DNA from: Bryobacterales bacterium
GTDB lineage: Bacteria; Acidobacteriota; Terriglobia; Bryobacterales; Bryobacteraceae
Direction of reading: 5' to 3'
Assembly: GCA_003167255.1 (NCBI GenBank)
Contig: PMTR01000101.1
Location: 6,697 to 70,696 of the forward strand
DNA length: 64,000 nucleotides
Below the pieces are notes generated by a model. It saw only the letters and a list, made by a program, of their open reading frames with translations. It was not told where the DNA came from and searched no databases. The position numbers and the translations under genes were made by a program. This document shows, in pieces, positions 18,718-25,807 of this stretch. Numbering within the stretch: the stretch's first letter is position 1; each line of letters opens with the position of its first letter.

Positions 18718-19052
18718 ATATATAGCACGTAGCAGATCGTCCTCAGGTCGTGATTCTGCAGTAGATTCGCTTCCGGAGTCTTCCCGCTATACCTTTCTTG
18801 CTCGGCGGTTAGTTGCCTTAGGATCTGCCTGACGCACTGGCTAGCAAATTTGTGAGCCTCCTTGCGAGACCCTGGGGGGCGCCAGATCCAGACAAACCAA
18901 AAAAACGGCTCCGGCCCTGGGCCAGGAAACGGCATCGCCGGCAGGTGCTGCTGGATTTGCGCGAATGCATTCATACGAACGACTTCAGAATCCGCATTCC
19001 ACCCGGTATCACCGACAAGAGAGCGATCAACAAAACACACGCGATGACTCAT
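18714..19052 (-). CDS. Small protein of unknown function between membrane protein and STAND NTPase
   Basis: 112 residues from the ATG at 19052; a GTG at 19058 is possible but the ATG gives a four-base ATGA overlap with the gene before it. The stop likewise overlaps the STAND start by ATGA, so three genes are translationally coupled. The sequence has a proline- and aromatic-rich centre (PFPGPGPEPFFWFVWIW) that is unlikely to span a membrane, then a basic helical segment (KFASQCVRQILRQL). I recognise no family. Coupling to both neighbours suggests that it bridges or regulates the NTPase and the membrane protein. Confidence 0.7.
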   Translation of the reverse strand: MSHRVCFVDRSLVGDTGWNADSEVVRMNAFAQIQQHLPAMPFPGPGPEPFFWFVWIWRPPGSRKEAHKFASQCVRQILRQLTAEQERYSGKTPEANLLQNHDLRTICYVLYI

Positions 19053-19699
19053 GGACACACCTTATCGTTCCAATATCCCCACCAGATGAAGCTCAAAAAC
19101 TCAATTGCAATCGCCAGAAAAAACAAGAAGGTTGCCCCCGTGAACCAATGGGCCGCGACCCGCACTCCGTCTAAGACCTTACACTCGGCGAGTGTGCTTT
19201 TTGTCAAGAGGCTAAGCGGGTCTTCGAATTCAGTCGGTGGGTGTAATGACATTCGAACGAGCATTAGGATGTCAGACTCATCCTTGACGCTATCGTCTCC
19301 GTCCAGCTTCGGATGCAGCCTCCAAAGGCCGCCTGCAAGCACAGCGATCCCGATGGCCCAACAGGTCGTGGAGACTATGGCCGCAACCCCGCCCAAGACC
19401 TTAAAATAGTCACGGAACTGAACGGCGAGTGTCGCGGCTGGCAAGAGAAAGGCCGCAGCAACGCTACCGTAGAGCTGTGACCGAAAGGAACGCACCTCCT
19501 CGCGCGTGCTGTCGAACAACGAAACGAGGGAGTCGATGGTCCACTGTGTTCCCGGCTCATGATGCCCGGCATCCGCCGGCTTGGCCTGCACCACGGCCGT
19601 CCCACTTCCACCAGGCGCGGCCGCGCGTGTGGACGGGACTTGATGGCTGGGAGCCGGATCTTCCACAGAGCCTCCTGTGTACTTTAGAGTACGCTGCAT
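19049..19699 (-). CDS. Membrane protein with three to four TM helices, first gene of STAND operon
   Basis: 216 residues from the ATG at 19699; a TTG start at 19738 could add 13 residues. The N-terminal 75 residues are soluble and polar, followed by two closely spaced hydrophobic stretches (LYGSVAAAFLLPAATLAV, then IVSTTCWAIGIAVLAGGLW), a soluble acidic loop of about 55 residues, and a last membrane segment (ATFLFFLAIAIEFLSFIWW). The layout resembles membrane-disrupting effectors of defence systems, such as 2TM-type effectors, but no specific family was matched. Being first in an operon with two ATGA junctions, it is the natural effector or anchor candidate for the STAND protein. Confidence 0.7.
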   Translation of the reverse strand: MQRTLKYTGGSVEDPAPSHQVPSTRAAAPGGSGTAVVQAKPADAGHHEPGTQWTIDSLVSLFDSTREEVRSFRSQLYGSVAAAFLLPAATLAVQFRDYFKVLGGVAAIVSTTCWAIGIAVLAGGLWRLHPKLDGDDSVKDESDILMLVRMSLHPPTEFEDPLSLLTKSTLAECKVLDGVRVAAHWFTGATFLFFLAIAIEFLSFIWWGYWNDKVCP

Positions 19700-19704
19700 T
19701 GTAT

Positions 19705-19723
19705 CACCCGTCCACACCCGTCC
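19705..19723. repeat. Direct repeat in front of the STAND operon
   Basis: On the + strand the 9-mer CACCCGTCC occurs twice with a one-base spacer (19705-19713 and 19715-19723); on the coding strand this reads GGACGGGTG twice. It ends six bases before the ATG at 19699, so it could be an operator, or part of the coding sequence if the TTG at 19738 is used. Confidence 0.6.
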
Positions 19724-19827
19724 GTGAAAGGGCAGCAAACCGCCTGATCACGGCGTGAGCTTGTTCTGTTCGCTACGAATTGCATCGAATTTCCTACCAA
19801 CCGGTTTTTCTTGCGCTGTCGTCTCGA

Positions 19828-20640
19828 TCAACTGGATTTTGTTTGCTCCACGAAGTTGATGGCTACACCGCATGCATACTCCGGCGGCACCAGCAGGGCG
19901 TTGCTCGCCGGCGTCGTGAACGGAACACCGGATTCCTTCATGGACCTGCGAGCGGACGCGATATCTTTCACGGCCAGCGTCAATACCTCTGCGCCGCACC
20001 GTGATGCCAGGTGGATCACCGCGCCACTCCCCAGTCGGATCTCTGCGGAAAGAGGTGCTCTGCGGAGGGACTCTTCGCCGAACACCGTTCGGTACGACTC
20101 GATCGCCGCTTCAAAGTTGGACAATGGTAGATTGATCGACACCAAATCAATAGTTCCATTTCGGTGCTCGCCCCAATCTGCATGCTGCAATAGTTCTGGT
20201 GTGAGATGCTGGCAAATTGCCGTCGAAGGTAAGCCCGGAGTTCGGGATCTATCCAGAAAGCAGACGCTAAACCGCGGTTGGCGGATTCCGGCTGGAGTCT
20301 CTAGATTTCGCTTCACCTCCCGAGGCGACTCCACGCCGACGCCCGCTGCCACAAGGCTGTGAAAAGTCGCATCTGCATCGTCCGTTCCGAACGCTACACC
20401 CGCGAGCCCTTCTCGCGTTCTCAAGTATTCGTCGAGGCCATGGGTGTAGCGGCTGGCGTCGACGACTCCCACTAGTTCGAGATAGCCACGTGCGAGCATG
20501 ACGCAGAAATTGCCAGTGCCCCATTCCAGGTGAGTTCCCCTGCCTGAGATCGTGAATCCTAGCCGCTGATAGGTTAGCCGTGCACCGGCCAGATCGCGGA
20601 CCGCGATGACGGGATGATCAATCCCGGTTATGCCATGCAT
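19828..20640 (-). CDS. VOC-superfamily protein (glyoxalase-like domain)
   Basis: 270 residues with the two beta-alpha-beta-beta-beta modules of the vicinal-oxygen-chelate fold. The N-terminal start (GIDHPVIAVRDL) and the central GVAFGTDDAD are typical of the glyoxalase-like family of about this length; the second module begins near residue 155 (IDLVSINLPLSNFEAAIESY). Metal ligands probably include His8 of the IDH motif and Glu from ARGYLELVGV, but the exact ligand set cannot be assigned with certainty. Function is unknown. It lies 111 bases after the PLP enzyme on the same strand and could be cotranscribed with it. Confidence 0.8.
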   Translation of the reverse strand: MHGITGIDHPVIAVRDLAGARLTYQRLGFTISGRGTHLEWGTGNFCVMLARGYLELVGVVDASRYTHGLDEYLRTREGLAGVAFGTDDADATFHSLVAAGVGVESPREVKRNLETPAGIRQPRFSVCFLDRSRTPGLPSTAICQHLTPELLQHADWGEHRNGTIDLVSINLPLSNFEAAIESYRTVFGEESLRRAPLSAEIRLGSGAVIHLASRCGAEVLTLAVKDIASARRSMKESGVPFTTPASNALLVPPEYACGVAINFVEQTKSS

Positions 20641-20751
20641 ATAGTGAAGGTCCCTAACTTACTTCCGCCCCGTTCCGAACGCGGGCAACCATGGTTGACC
20701 AGCAACGCCGCTCTCCAACCCCGCGATGCGGAGGGCGTTGGACGCGTACCG

Positions 20752-21903
20752 TCACACTTCCGCGAGGCCAGCATCGAGATCCGACCGGAGGTCCTCGACG
20801 TCTTCAAGGCCAACCGAGATCCGGATCAACTCCTCGGTGATGCCCATGTCCTGTCTCATCTCAGGTGGGAGCCATTTGTGCGTCATCGTAACGGGGTGGG
20901 CGATGAGTGATTGCACTCCGCCGAGAGACTGCGCAATAGTGAACAACTTGAGGGCACCGAGGAATCGAAAGGCTTCGTCTTGGGCACCCCGGACACGGAA
21001 TGAAAATGTCCCCCCATACCCACTCATTTGCTTGCGAGCCAAGTCGTATTGAGGATGGCTCTCAAGTCCAGGATGGAGGACCTCTGAGACCTTGGCATGT
21101 TGCTGAAGCCATTTTGCGATCGTCAAAGCGTTGCTATTGTGCTCTTCCATTCGCACCGGCAACGTCTTAATACCGCGCAGCACGAGGAAGCAGTCGAATG
21201 GCGCCGCCACAGCACCCATCGCGTTCTGAAGAAAGGCGATTCTCTTCGCGAACTCCGGATCATTTAGAACGAGTGCACCTCCAATGACATCCGAATGGCC
21301 ATTCAGGTATTTCGTTGTGGAGTGGACTACGACGTCTATCCCGTAGTCCAAAGGGCGCTGGAAGTAGGGTGACGCGAAGGTGTTATCGCACATGGTGAGT
21401 AGGCCGTGTTCTTTGGCGACTCCAGCGATCGCCTCTAAATCGACCACACGCATGCACGGGTTGGTTGGAGATTCAATCCATATCGCTTTTGTAGTGGGTC
21501 GCACCGCCGCTCTGATGGCGTCGAGGTCACTCAAATCGACAAAGTCAAACAGAATATTCTTGTTCGCTAAAACTGCGGTGAGTAAGCGGTGCGTTCCGCT
21601 GTAGAGATCGCGATGGAAGATTATATGGTCGCCCCCACCGAAAGCGGAGAGTAGGGTCGTTTCGGCGGCCATCCCAGAGGCGAATGCGAAGCCGAAACTG
21701 CCGCCCTCCAGAGCCGCCAGGCAGGACTCCAGCGCCGCTCGGGTCGGATTGCTAGTCCGGCTGTAGTCGTGCGGACCAGGTTCGTTCACGGCACGGTAGG
21801 CGAACGTGGACGTTTGATGGATCGGTTGCGCGAGCGAACCGAACTCCGTGTCAATTCCATGCGCAGCACGAACTGCTATAGTCTTAGGCCTATGTGAATT
21901 CAT
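20752..21903 (-). CDS. Cystathionine gamma-synthase / lyase family PLP enzyme
   Basis: 383 residues, the usual length. The PLP lysine is Lys198 in HSTTKYLNGHSD, and the cofactor-contacting aspartate is Asp173 (CDNTFA). The glycine-rich ASGMAA segment (residues 75-80) and YSRTSNPTR (47-55), which gives phosphate contacts from the neighbouring subunit, are intact. These motifs identify the Cys/Met metabolism family but do not separate gamma-synthase from gamma-lyase or methionine lyase. The ATG at 21903 has only a weak upstream ribosome site and lies five bases after a 65-residue frame, so translation may be coupled to it. A sulfur amino acid role together with the BPHL-like thiolactonase candidate is possible. 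Confidence 0.92.
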   Translation of the reverse strand: MNSHRPKTIAVRAAHGIDTEFGSLAQPIHQTSTFAYRAVNEPGPHDYSRTSNPTRAALESCLAALEGGSFGFAFASGMAAETTLLSAFGGGDHIIFHRDLYSGTHRLLTAVLANKNILFDFVDLSDLDAIRAAVRPTTKAIWIESPTNPCMRVVDLEAIAGVAKEHGLLTMCDNTFASPYFQRPLDYGIDVVVHSTTKYLNGHSDVIGGALVLNDPEFAKRIAFLQNAMGAVAAPFDCFLVLRGIKTLPVRMEEHNSNALTIAKWLQQHAKVSEVLHPGLESHPQYDLARKQMSGYGGTFSFRVRGAQDEAFRFLGALKLFTIAQSLGGVQSLIAHPVTMTHKWLPPEMRQDMGITEELIRISVGLEDVEDLRSDLDAGLAEV

Positions 21904-21908
21904 CGCAA

Positions 21909-22106
21909 TCAGTACCTTTGTTGGCTCTGAACATGGGCAGACGCGGGTCGCCTCACGAGTTTCGAAACCACGACGCTCCCGGCATACGATACCACAAGCA
22001 CGTCGCGCGCCGGGCCCCGTGGGCCGCCCAGCCTGTAGGCTGTTGGGACGCGGGAGTGGGGCGTCCTGCGCAGGAGTCCGACCGCCGCGAGCATCCTCGT
22101 CATCAT
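21909..22106 (-). CDS. Possible small protein or leader peptide upstream of the PLP enzyme
   Basis: A 65-residue frame starts with two ATGs at 22106/22103, preceded by an excellent Shine-Dalgarno sequence (AGGAGGT at 22111-22117 on the - strand, spacing about six). The peptide is arginine- and valine-rich and has no recognised motif. It ends five bases before the PLP-enzyme start. The strong ribosome site is the best evidence; the composition is otherwise unremarkable, so it may be a regulatory leader. Confidence 0.4.
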   Translation of the reverse strand: MMTRMLAAVGLLRRTPHSRVPTAYRLGGPRGPARDVLVVSYAGSVVVSKLVRRPASAHVQSQQRY

Positions 22107-22444
22107 TTGTACCTCCTGGCTATGATTATGGGCTGGCGTCGCCCTGTGGGGGAATTCAATCAGCGTGTTCAATGTGAACGCTGCTGGTGAACAGTCTGCT
22201 TCACACCAGCCCCCCGATAGTACGGGCCGTTCGTTCTCATCGACCATCGACCTGGTTGGGGTTTAACCGGTGTCCATGGGAACTGGCCGTCTGCCGCACT
22301 CTCTGCCTCGCACCGGAAACTTCGACACGCCATCCCTGCGGGGCGAGGAGCGCGGGGAGCAGCGCCGCCGTCCAGTCGCAGCAAAAACACGACGGCAACC
22401 GGACTGCACCGCCAGGAAAAGCACTTTGTTATGATGCTTGATCA
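22107..22444. other. Gap with no convincing gene
   Basis: This stretch separates the leftward PLP-enzyme group from the rightward CARF gene. It must hold both divergent promoters, but I found no clear -35/-10 pair, tRNA, riboswitch or long repeat in it. Short frames on either strand have no ribosome site and look like chance. Confidence 0.5.
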
Positions 22445-23845
22445 ATGATGGCGTCGACGCATATCGTTCTCACCGTCGGCTTGAGCGAAGTTCCAATTCT
22501 GGTTGCTGCGTATCGCCTATGTTTGCTCTACCTCAAACGGGACGGGGTGCTTCCTTCGTTTTCGGCACTGTGCATTCAAGACACGACCGACGAGGCGGGA
22601 CGCGTTCAGCGTCAATTGATCGCGAAGCTGACAGAGGAGGCATTGTTGCCATCGGGCTGTGTACTCCGATGGACCGCCTTCGTGGTTCCACATTCAAATC
22701 CCCCGGCTATACGCCGAGCCGTAACTAATCTGCTCCGCCTTCAGAGGCCTGGCTCTCACATCCATTTGCACTACACAGGTGGGTCCCGGGCGTTGTCCGT
22801 ACACGCCATGGAAGCGATCGTCTCCGGGGTTGATGCCGCCGGCGAGCGCTACAGCTACGAAGTCAGCTACCTCAGCTCTGGCGAGGATGTTCTGACGTGG
22901 GGGTGCGGAACGGACTTTCAGTTGGGGGATGAGCGGCCAAACTGGTCGCTCGGGATTGCCGAGTTGGCCTCACTCAACGGTTTCACGCCAACCTTTTATT
23001 CGAGCTACTCCCATCAGCACTTCGGCGTTTCCGACCCGGATGAGGATGTGGTGGTGGCGGGAGCGGCGATGGTCCCACTGCTGATCCCTTCTGAGAACCG
23101 CAGGGCCTACGGCAGGTGGCTCGCCGCTACTTGGGATGCATGTTGGAAAACTGGTTCGGATGACAGAGGCTGGCTCCGCTGGCCGCAGCCACCGCCCCGT
23201 GATAACTGGCCGCAGAAAGATCTGCCTTGGATCATGCTCTCTCCGGACGTCGAGTGGAGGGAAATCACCTCGAACCTGGCGCATTGCTTCGGTGGCGATC
23301 CAGTGTGGCGGGTATCCGAAACGGGCATGGCCCTCCGAATTGCGAATCTCAACGAGCAGACCCTACCTAAGCTTCACCAGTTCCTTCACTACCAGTGTCT
23401 GGAGTTGCTCGCCTTCGGCGCTTTGAAAGGGTCGCTCATAGACCTCGGGTATCCCGATTGGGTAGTCCACCAATCTGTGCATTTCGCTCGGCAGGGGGCG
23501 CGCGGCATCCAGCGCCGGGACTTTGAACTAGACGTGGTTGCCGTTCTCGGATACCAGATGCTTGCCGTGTCGTGCTCGCTATCGTCCGACCAACCGTCTC
23601 TGAAGCGCAAGGCTTTCGAAGTTCTTCACCGAGCCAAGCAGATAGGAGGGGATGGCGCGCGGACGCTGCTCATCTGTTCGCTCTCTCCCAGGGACGCGGA
23701 GGGACTCATGCAAGATGTTGAGGAGGACACTGGCCCACGTGAAAGGAACCTCGAGATTTGGGGGGTCGATTCACTGAACTGCCTCGCTGAGCGCTTCCGG
23801 TATTATTTACAAAACAGTCTGGCTGTGCACCCTCGTCTCCCGTAG
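22445..23845 (+). CDS. CARF-domain protein with PD-(D/E)xK nuclease-like C-terminus (Card1/Can2-like)
   Basis: 466 residues. The N-terminal Rossmann-like part begins with LTVGLSEVP, and HLHYTGGSRALSVHAMEAI lies around residues 107-125; the TGGSR (111-115) is at the position of the TGGTK signature of CARF domains that bind cyclic oligoadenylate. The C-terminal part carries Glu320, FELDVVAV (360-367) and AVSCS (374-378), followed by KRKAFEVLHRAKQIGG, the layout of the restriction-like nuclease domain of Card1/Can2 proteins. The usual ECK lysine is replaced by serine at residue 378, so the site may be degenerate or use a nearby lysine. No Cas gene or CRISPR array is in the window. The ribosome site is weak; the second ATG at 22448 is equally possible. 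Confidence 0.75.
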   Translation: MMASTHIVLTVGLSEVPILVAAYRLCLLYLKRDGVLPSFSALCIQDTTDEAGRVQRQLIAKLTEEALLPSGCVLRWTAFVVPHSNPPAIRRAVTNLLRLQRPGSHIHLHYTGGSRALSVHAMEAIVSGVDAAGERYSYEVSYLSSGEDVLTWGCGTDFQLGDERPNWSLGIAELASLNGFTPTFYSSYSHQHFGVSDPDEDVVVAGAAMVPLLIPSENRRAYGRWLAATWDACWKTGSDDRGWLRWPQPPPRDNWPQKDLPWIMLSPDVEWREITSNLAHCFGGDPVWRVSETGMALRIANLNEQTLPKLHQFLHYQCLELLAFGALKGSLIDLGYPDWVVHQSVHFARQGARGIQRRDFELDVVAVLGYQMLAVSCSLSSDQPSLKRKAFEVLHRAKQIGGDGARTLLICSLSPRDAEGLMQDVEEDTGPRERNLEIWGVDSLNCLAERFRYYLQNSLAVHPRLP

Positions 23846-23993
23846 CGCTTCTCCGGGCACCTCGCTACCTTTTTTGGGGCTGCGGGAGGCGTGCCTCCTT
23901 AGACCTCCCTGCATGCGCGTTCGGCGGTCAACGGTTCGGCCAGTTGGCTTCTTCGAGCCGGCCAACGTTCCTTCTGTCGGCGGGCGTCGCGCG

Positions 23994-24548
23994 TCAGCCC
24001 GGAGTTTGTCCGTGAGGTTTGGCGTCTCGGGGCCGTCGCAGGGCTACGCGCTTGGGAATCGCTTGCTGTTGCAGCCAATACCTAAGCATGGCGCAGTGCC
24101 GGATGACGTCGTCGAGTTCAGCGATAGTCGCCTGCGCCTCCTTCTCTTCCACAATTCCGTCTTCAAGCGTGGCGCAGAGGCTGCCGATGGCCTCAGCAAC
24201 TTCTTTCATGAGGCGATTAACATTGACGGCGCCAGTGCGGTCCGTTGGCTCCGGTTCGGGAATGGGAAACGCCAGCCGCCCCGCCTGTCGTTCGAGGTGG
24301 TCCAGGGCTTCGTAGTTGTTGAGCAACCGACATAGCGGCACAATAAACTCGCTGGGGAAGCGCCGGTCAGCGTTGCCGCCGATCCAGTACATCAGGGAGC
24401 GATAGCCGACTCCCAGATCTCTAGCCAGGAGCCTAAGGTCGGTTTTGCGCTCCGGATCCTCAACAACTCGTCGAATGACGTCTTGTAGGTTGTCCACGAA
24501 TTCTCCCGATATAAGCTCACCGCCCCACGAACGAGCATCGACAATCAT
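23994..24548 (-). CDS. Phage CII-like regulatory protein
   Basis: 184 residues. The segment DLRLLARDLGVGYRSLMYWIGG (about residues 37-58) is a lambda-repressor-type helix-turn-helix, followed by FPSEFIVPLCRLLNNYEALDHLERQAGR, the layout of the phage CII-like (CP76) regulator family. The C-terminal half is an amphipathic helical tail likely to mediate oligomerisation. It is convergent with the CARF gene across a 148-base gap rich in hairpins. Its presence suggests that this part of the island has a prophage origin. Confidence 0.65.
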   Translation of the reverse strand: MIVDARSWGGELISGEFVDNLQDVIRRVVEDPERKTDLRLLARDLGVGYRSLMYWIGGNADRRFPSEFIVPLCRLLNNYEALDHLERQAGRLAFPIPEPEPTDRTGAVNVNRLMKEVAEAIGSLCATLEDGIVEEKEAQATIAELDDVIRHCAMLRYWLQQQAIPKRVALRRPRDAKPHGQTPG

Positions 24549-24635
24549 ACACCGGACAGGTCCCTCCGGAATCGGCCCCTTTCCTTCGGCGGCGCACAGC
24601 GCCCTCTACTCGCGGTGTCGACCATTCCGCCGACC

Positions 24636-25130
24636 TCAACGCTTACAGGAAGACCTGTAACCAGAGACCATGGACGCGAGTTGACTGATCTCGCCATATG
24701 CCCCAGCCAACTCCGAACTCAACTCCATGATGACTTCCATGAGAGTCGATTCGCGAGCACCGATCCTCCGCCTGCTCGTCAAGGACCCCGGGGGCAATCC
24801 CTCTAGGATGCCGGTGAGCGCTCTGAGTTCCGCTTCGATCTCGGTGATGAGCGTTTCCTTCGGCGTCCCGCCACCGCTGTGGTCGGACGAAAAGGCTGGA
24901 GATTGCCCCAGCGTGCTTGAGCTACAAGCAGCGATTGTCACAAATACCGACTCAGATAGGCGCCGGAGAATGTCGCGAATACTCGGCAGGGAAACCGTGG
25001 GGGAGCGCCAATCAACTTCCTCCTGGCTCAGGGGCTCAACGCAAGCCTTGATCTTGGGCCAGTAGCGATTCAAGAGCGAATCGCTCGATACCCTTATGAA
25101 ATCCCTTCCAACTGGCGAAGCCGGGTCCAT
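24636..25130 (-). CDS. DinB / DUF1572-like protein, partly diverged
   Basis: 164 residues from the ATG at 25130; a longer frame to 25241 adds a cysteine- and arginine-rich stretch that does not look like coding sequence. The helical pattern, LLNRYWPKIKACVEPLSQEEVDWRSP followed by SIRDILRRLSESVF, matches the four-helix DinB-like family (LSEEELWWRP in the DUF1572 consensus as remembered). The usual metal-ligand histidines of DinB are not seen at the expected places, so it may be inactive or divergent. It is isolated, 88 bases from the CII-like gene. Confidence 0.55.
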   Translation of the reverse strand: MDPASPVGRDFIRVSSDSLLNRYWPKIKACVEPLSQEEVDWRSPTVSLPSIRDILRRLSESVFVTIAACSSSTLGQSPAFSSDHSGGGTPKETLITEIEAELRALTGILEGLPPGSLTSRRRIGARESTLMEVIMELSSELAGAYGEISQLASMVSGYRSSCKR

Positions 25131-25307
25131 GCACAAGAATCTAGCACATGCGCGAATGGAGGTGTTCACGCGTGGTGATCTGGTTGAACGGAGAGATCGC
25201 ACGACGCAGATGAATCGACATTGCTGTGCGATTGGCGTCAAATGCTTACTGGGAGGATTAAGGGCCGGAAGTTGAATCCGGGCAACAGACGGACGAGCAC
25301 ATGAGGC

Positions 25308-25336
25308 TTGTCTGGGATAACGCCTTGGAATACAAT
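25308..25336 (+). promoter_or_regulatory. Sigma70-like promoter of the tubulin-like operon
   Basis: TTGTCT at 25308-25313 and TACAAT at 25331-25336 are separated by 17 bases. Transcription would begin near 25343, giving a leader of about 18 bases to the ATG at 25361. This supports that ATG over the ATG at 25301, which would lie upstream of the promoter. Confidence 0.6.
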
Positions 25337-25360
25337 CAGTTTCCGGCCCGAAAGACGATT

Positions 25361-25807
25361 ATGCATGCCAAGGATCGAGCGGTCGCGATCGTCGGAGTCT
25401 TCGTAGCGTTCGCGGCCCTGGTGGGTTGCGACCGGATCGGCGGCAGAACAATTACCGTCGAATTTCGAAATGCCGAAGGTGTTCGCGGTGGCGAGGCTGT
25501 TTACATCGCCGGCGTAAAGGTCGGCCGTGTAACCGACGAGCCTTCCTTGGTGAACGGTCGGGCGCGCGTCTCGGTGCTGATCAGCCGGAAGAACAAGCAC
25601 GGCGTGCCGGCAGGGACCGTATTCCTGCTCAAAGCTGATCCGAGTGAACCAAGCAAGCAGTGCCTGGTTGCGTACTCGTTAGGTTCTGGCCCCGCGCCCC
25701 CGGAAGGCTCCGAAGCGTCCTATGTTGGCGTCAGTAGCCGCGCCGAATTGCTCTTCATGATGAGTGCAGAGAAGGCAACCAAGTTCTGGGAGGGACTGAC
25801 GAAATGA
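25361..25807 (+). CDS. MCE/MlaD-domain lipoprotein, first gene of the tubulin-like operon
   Basis: 148 residues. From the ATG at 25361 the N-terminus is basic, hydrophobic and ends in LVGC, a lipobox-like site, so the mature protein is probably lipid-anchored. The rest carries the single MCE/MlaD pattern: ITVEFRNAEGVRGGEAVYIAGVKVGRV, then an extended strand region and GVPAGTVFLLKADP. MCE proteins bind lipid and form rings that shuttle phospholipids between membranes; this one lacks the long C-terminal helix of the transporters. The gene overlaps the vWA gene by ATGA. Confidence 0.72.
   Translation: MHAKDRAVAIVGVFVAFAALVGCDRIGGRTITVEFRNAEGVRGGEAVYIAGVKVGRVTDEPSLVNGRARVSVLISRKNKHGVPAGTVFLLKADPSEPSKQCLVAYSLGSGPAPPEGSEASYVGVSSRAELLFMMSAEKATKFWEGLTK

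Noticed and set aside
21904-22250. SAM or other sulfur-related riboswitch before the PLP enzyme
   Set aside because: I looked for long conserved stems and a terminator-like helix and found none beyond short hairpins; the small frame with a good ribosome site explains part of the region.
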